Shown here: positions 4,800 through 6,675 of the stretch, piece by piece | Numbering within the stretch: the first letter of the stretch is position 1 | How the letters are laid out: the number at the start of each line of letters is the position of its first letter | Assembly (NCBI GenBank): GCA_023410885.1 | Contig: JAEYPI010000266.1 | Span: 1-6,675, forward strand | Origin: Bacillota bacterium | Lineage (GTDB): Bacteria; Bacillota; Clostridia; DSM-8532 | Reading direction: 5' to 3' | DNA length: 6,675 bases | Program-made: the position numbers and the translations under genes | The notes under the pieces: model-generated | The model's database searches: none | Told to the model about the DNA's origin: nothing | What the model saw: only the letters and a program-made list of their open reading frames with translations

Positions 4800-6675
4800 A
4801 TGAGCGTTTTATCGGCGGAGAAAATAGGGAAAAGCTACAGTGAAAAAATATTGTTTGACGATCTATCACTGGGCGTCAACGAAGGAGAAAAGATCGGTTT
4901 AATCGGTATCAACGGGACAGGAAAATCCACCTTGCTTAAGGTCCTTGCCGGAATTGAAGTGGCCGATACAGGCAGGATCCTTTACGGAAATGGTGTAAAA
5001 ATTGAATACTTGCCACAAGCCCCCGATTTTGAGGAAGGCACAACCGTACTTGAGCAGGTCTTTAAGGGCAACTCGCCCGTCATGAAACTGATCAGAGAAT
5101 ATGAAGAGGTGCTGCAGGAAGTCAGTGGGTCTTCCGATAATCCCGGAGCGGAAAAAAAACTTATTCAATTAACCCAGCGTATGGACAGCCTGGAGGCTTG
5201 GACCATTGAAACCGAGGCAAAAAGCATCTTAACCAGGCTGGGCATTACGGACTTTATAGCAGACGTGGGTAAATTATCCGGGGGCCAGAGAAAAAGAATC
5301 GCCATAGCAAGCGCTTTAATAACCCCTTCGGATCTTTTGATCCTTGACGAGCCTACCAACCATATTGACAATGACACGGTGGACTGGTTGGAAAAGTATC
5401 TCAACAAAAGAAAAGGCGCTTTGCTGATGGTCACCCATGACAGGTATCTGCTCGATAGAGTGGTCAACCGCATGGTGGAGCTTGACGGAGGAAAGCTGTA
5501 CAGCTATCAGGCCAACTATTCAAAGTATCTTGAATTGAAGTCGGAGCGGGAGGATCTCGCAGAAGCATCTGAAAGAAAGCGTCAGGCCCTGATTCGAAGA
5601 GAACTGGAGTGGATTAAAAGGGGGGCAAAAGCGCGTTCAACAAAACAGAAGGCGAGAATCGACCGGTTTGAACAGCTTACAGAACAGCAAGGCCCTTTGA
5701 ATAAGGAAAATATTGAAATACAGGTGAGCTTCTCCCGCCTGGGTAAAAGGATCATTGAAATTGAAAACGTCAGTAAAAGCTTTCCCTGTGGGCAGATTAT
5801 AAAGGATTTCAGCTATAATCTTTTACGCGATGACCGGATTGGTATTATCGGACCCAATGGCTGCGGAAAATCGACTCTAATGAAAATAGCGGCTGGAAAG
5901 CTAAGCCCTGATTCTGGCGGGGTCACAATCGGTGAAACAGTCAGAATCGGCTACTTTTCACAGGAAAACGATGACATGCAAAATAGCTCTTTAAGGGTGA
6001 TTGAGTATATAAGGGAGCAAGCGGAATTTGTGGATACAGGGGAGGGTACCTTGAGTGCCGCTCAAATGCTGGAAAGATTTCTTTTTCCACCCCAGGTCCA
6101 ATGGACACCCATCGCGAAGCTCTCTGGGGGAGAAAAAAGGCGCTTATACTTACTAAAGGTGCTTATGGGAGCCCCCAACGTCTTAATGCTGGATGAGCCC
6201 ACCAATGATCTTGACATTCAGACCCTGACAATTCTTGAAAGCTACTTGGATGAATTTCCGGGCGCTGTTATGGTCGTATCCCACGATCGGTATTTTCTTG
6301 ACAGGGTGGTGGATCACCTCATCTCCTTTGAAGGCGAGGGTGTTATCAAGCAATATGTAGGGAATTATTCCGATTACGCTCAATCTATTCAGCAGGAAGC
6401 GTCCCTTATAGAGGACAATGGCCCGAAGACACCAAAGGTCAAAACCAATGAGAGGACAGAGGACGAAAAGAAAAAGCCATTGAAAATGTCCTTTAAGGAT
6501 CAGAAGGAATTTGACGAAATTGATGGGGTTATCGCCAGGCTGGAAGAGGAACAGAAGCAGATTGAGGTAAAAATCACTGAGGCATCCAGTGATTTTGTGC
6601 AGCTTCAGGAGCTGATTGAAAAAAAAGAACGACTTGAAGAGGCCCTGGAAGCGGCTATTGGACGCTGGACCTATT
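4800..6675 (+). CDS. uup: ABC-F family ATPase, Uup/YfmR type (3' end cut by window edge)
   Basis: This is a soluble twin-ATPase protein of the ABC-F family, which acts on ribosomes rather than as a transporter. The ATG at 4800 follows AAAGGGAG (GGGAG 6 bases upstream). There are 625 codons in the window with no stop. Domain 1 has Walker A GINGTGKST (36-44), signature LSGGQ (159-163), Walker B and catalytic Glu LILDEPTNH (Asp183, Glu184), and switch His213. A basic interdomain linker with ELEWIKRGAKARSTKQKAR lies at 268-286, the tRNA-contacting arm of the family. Domain 2 has Walker A GPNGCGKST (351-359), LSGGE (441-445), LDEPTND (Asp465, Glu466) and His495. After a charged linker, a coiled coil from about 561 matches the Uup C-terminal domain and ends at GRWTY, close to the usual ~630-residue end. 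B. subtilis YfmR helps ribosomes at polyproline stalls. No membrane segments are seen. EttA is less likely because of the C-terminal coiled coil. Confidence 0.95.
   Translation, partial: MSVLSAEKIGKSYSEKILFDDLSLGVNEGEKIGLIGINGTGKSTLLKVLAGIEVADTGRILYGNGVKIEYLPQAPDFEEGTTVLEQVFKGNSPVMKLIREYEEVLQEVSGSSDNPGAEKKLIQLTQRMDSLEAWTIETEAKSILTRLGITDFIADVGKLSGGQRKRIAIASALITPSDLLILDEPTNHIDNDTVDWLEKYLNKRKGALLMVTHDRYLLDRVVNRMVELDGGKLYSYQANYSKYLELKSEREDLAEASERKRQALIRRELEWIKRGAKARSTKQKARIDRFEQLTEQQGPLNKENIEIQVSFSRLGKRIIEIENVSKSFPCGQIIKDFSYNLLRDDRIGIIGPNGCGKSTLMKIAAGKLSPDSGGVTIGETVRIGYFSQENDDMQNSSLRVIEYIREQAEFVDTGEGTLSAAQMLERFLFPPQVQWTPIAKLSGGEKRRLYLLKVLMGAPNVLMLDEPTNDLDIQTLTILESYLDEFPGAVMVVSHDRYFLDRVVDHLISFEGEGVIKQYVGNYSDYAQSIQQEASLIEDNGPKTPKVKTNERTEDEKKKPLKMSFKDQKEFDEIDGVIARLEEEQKQIEVKITEASSDFVQLQELIEKKERLEEALEAAIGRWTY

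Noticed and set aside
4899..5473. Two minus-strand frames (about 89 and 102 codons) inside the ABC-F gene
   Set aside because: Both lie antisense to conserved Walker and signature motifs and have no recognisable product or ribosome site.
4800..6675. Antibiotic-resistance ABC-F protein
   Set aside because: The C-terminal coiled coil and overall layout fit the housekeeping Uup/YfmR group, and the interdomain linker is not obviously extended as in many resistance proteins.

Overview
The window looks like a chromosomal segment of an endospore-forming Firmicute, probably a member of the Clostridia. The evidence is a clear spore photoproduct lyase, strong Gram-positive Shine-Dalgarno sequences (one an almost full anti-16S match, GGAGGTGATCC), a NodB deacetylase with two peptidoglycan-binding repeats, and a Uup/YfmR-type ABC-F protein. 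The species cannot be named from this sequence alone.

Layout. Positions 3-1139 (+) hold the 3' part of an unrecognised gene. Its reading frame is open to the left edge, and its C-terminal half weakly resembles the EH_Signature domain of the anti-phage protein ZorC. Positions 1221-2225 (-) hold a spore photoproduct lyase (SplB), convergent with the first gene. It most likely starts at a TTG codon, and its usual hydrogen-donor cysteine appears to be serine. Positions 2226-2486 are a divergent control region with a candidate forespore (sigma-G) promoter for splB, a 10-bp-arm inverted repeat, and an extended -10 promoter for the next gene. Positions 2487-3425 (+) encode a DUF1848 protein with a radical-SAM-like cysteine cluster at its C-terminus; this motif closely resembles that of the neighbouring SplB. 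Positions 3480-4538 (-) encode the polysaccharide deacetylase with two peptidoglycan-binding repeats and no evident signal peptide. Positions 4539-4799 are a second divergent control region with an imperfect inverted repeat around a -10 box, a small hairpin, an extended -10 promoter and possible short leader peptides. Positions 4800-6675 (+) encode the ABC-F protein, cut by the right edge only a few codons before its expected end.

The genes do not form one operon; each is transcribed singly or from divergent pairs. The shared theme is plausibly the spore: SplB repairs UV damage at germination, and a signal-less deacetylase with cell-wall-binding repeats would fit a spore cortex or coat enzyme, although that is inference. 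The ABC-F protein is probably a housekeeping translation factor. The best leads for something new are the SplB active-site substitution, the SplB/DUF1848 pair with matching cluster motifs, and the truncated first gene, whose upstream neighbours lie outside the window and could belong to a defence system. No transposon, CRISPR array, tRNA or rRNA was seen.
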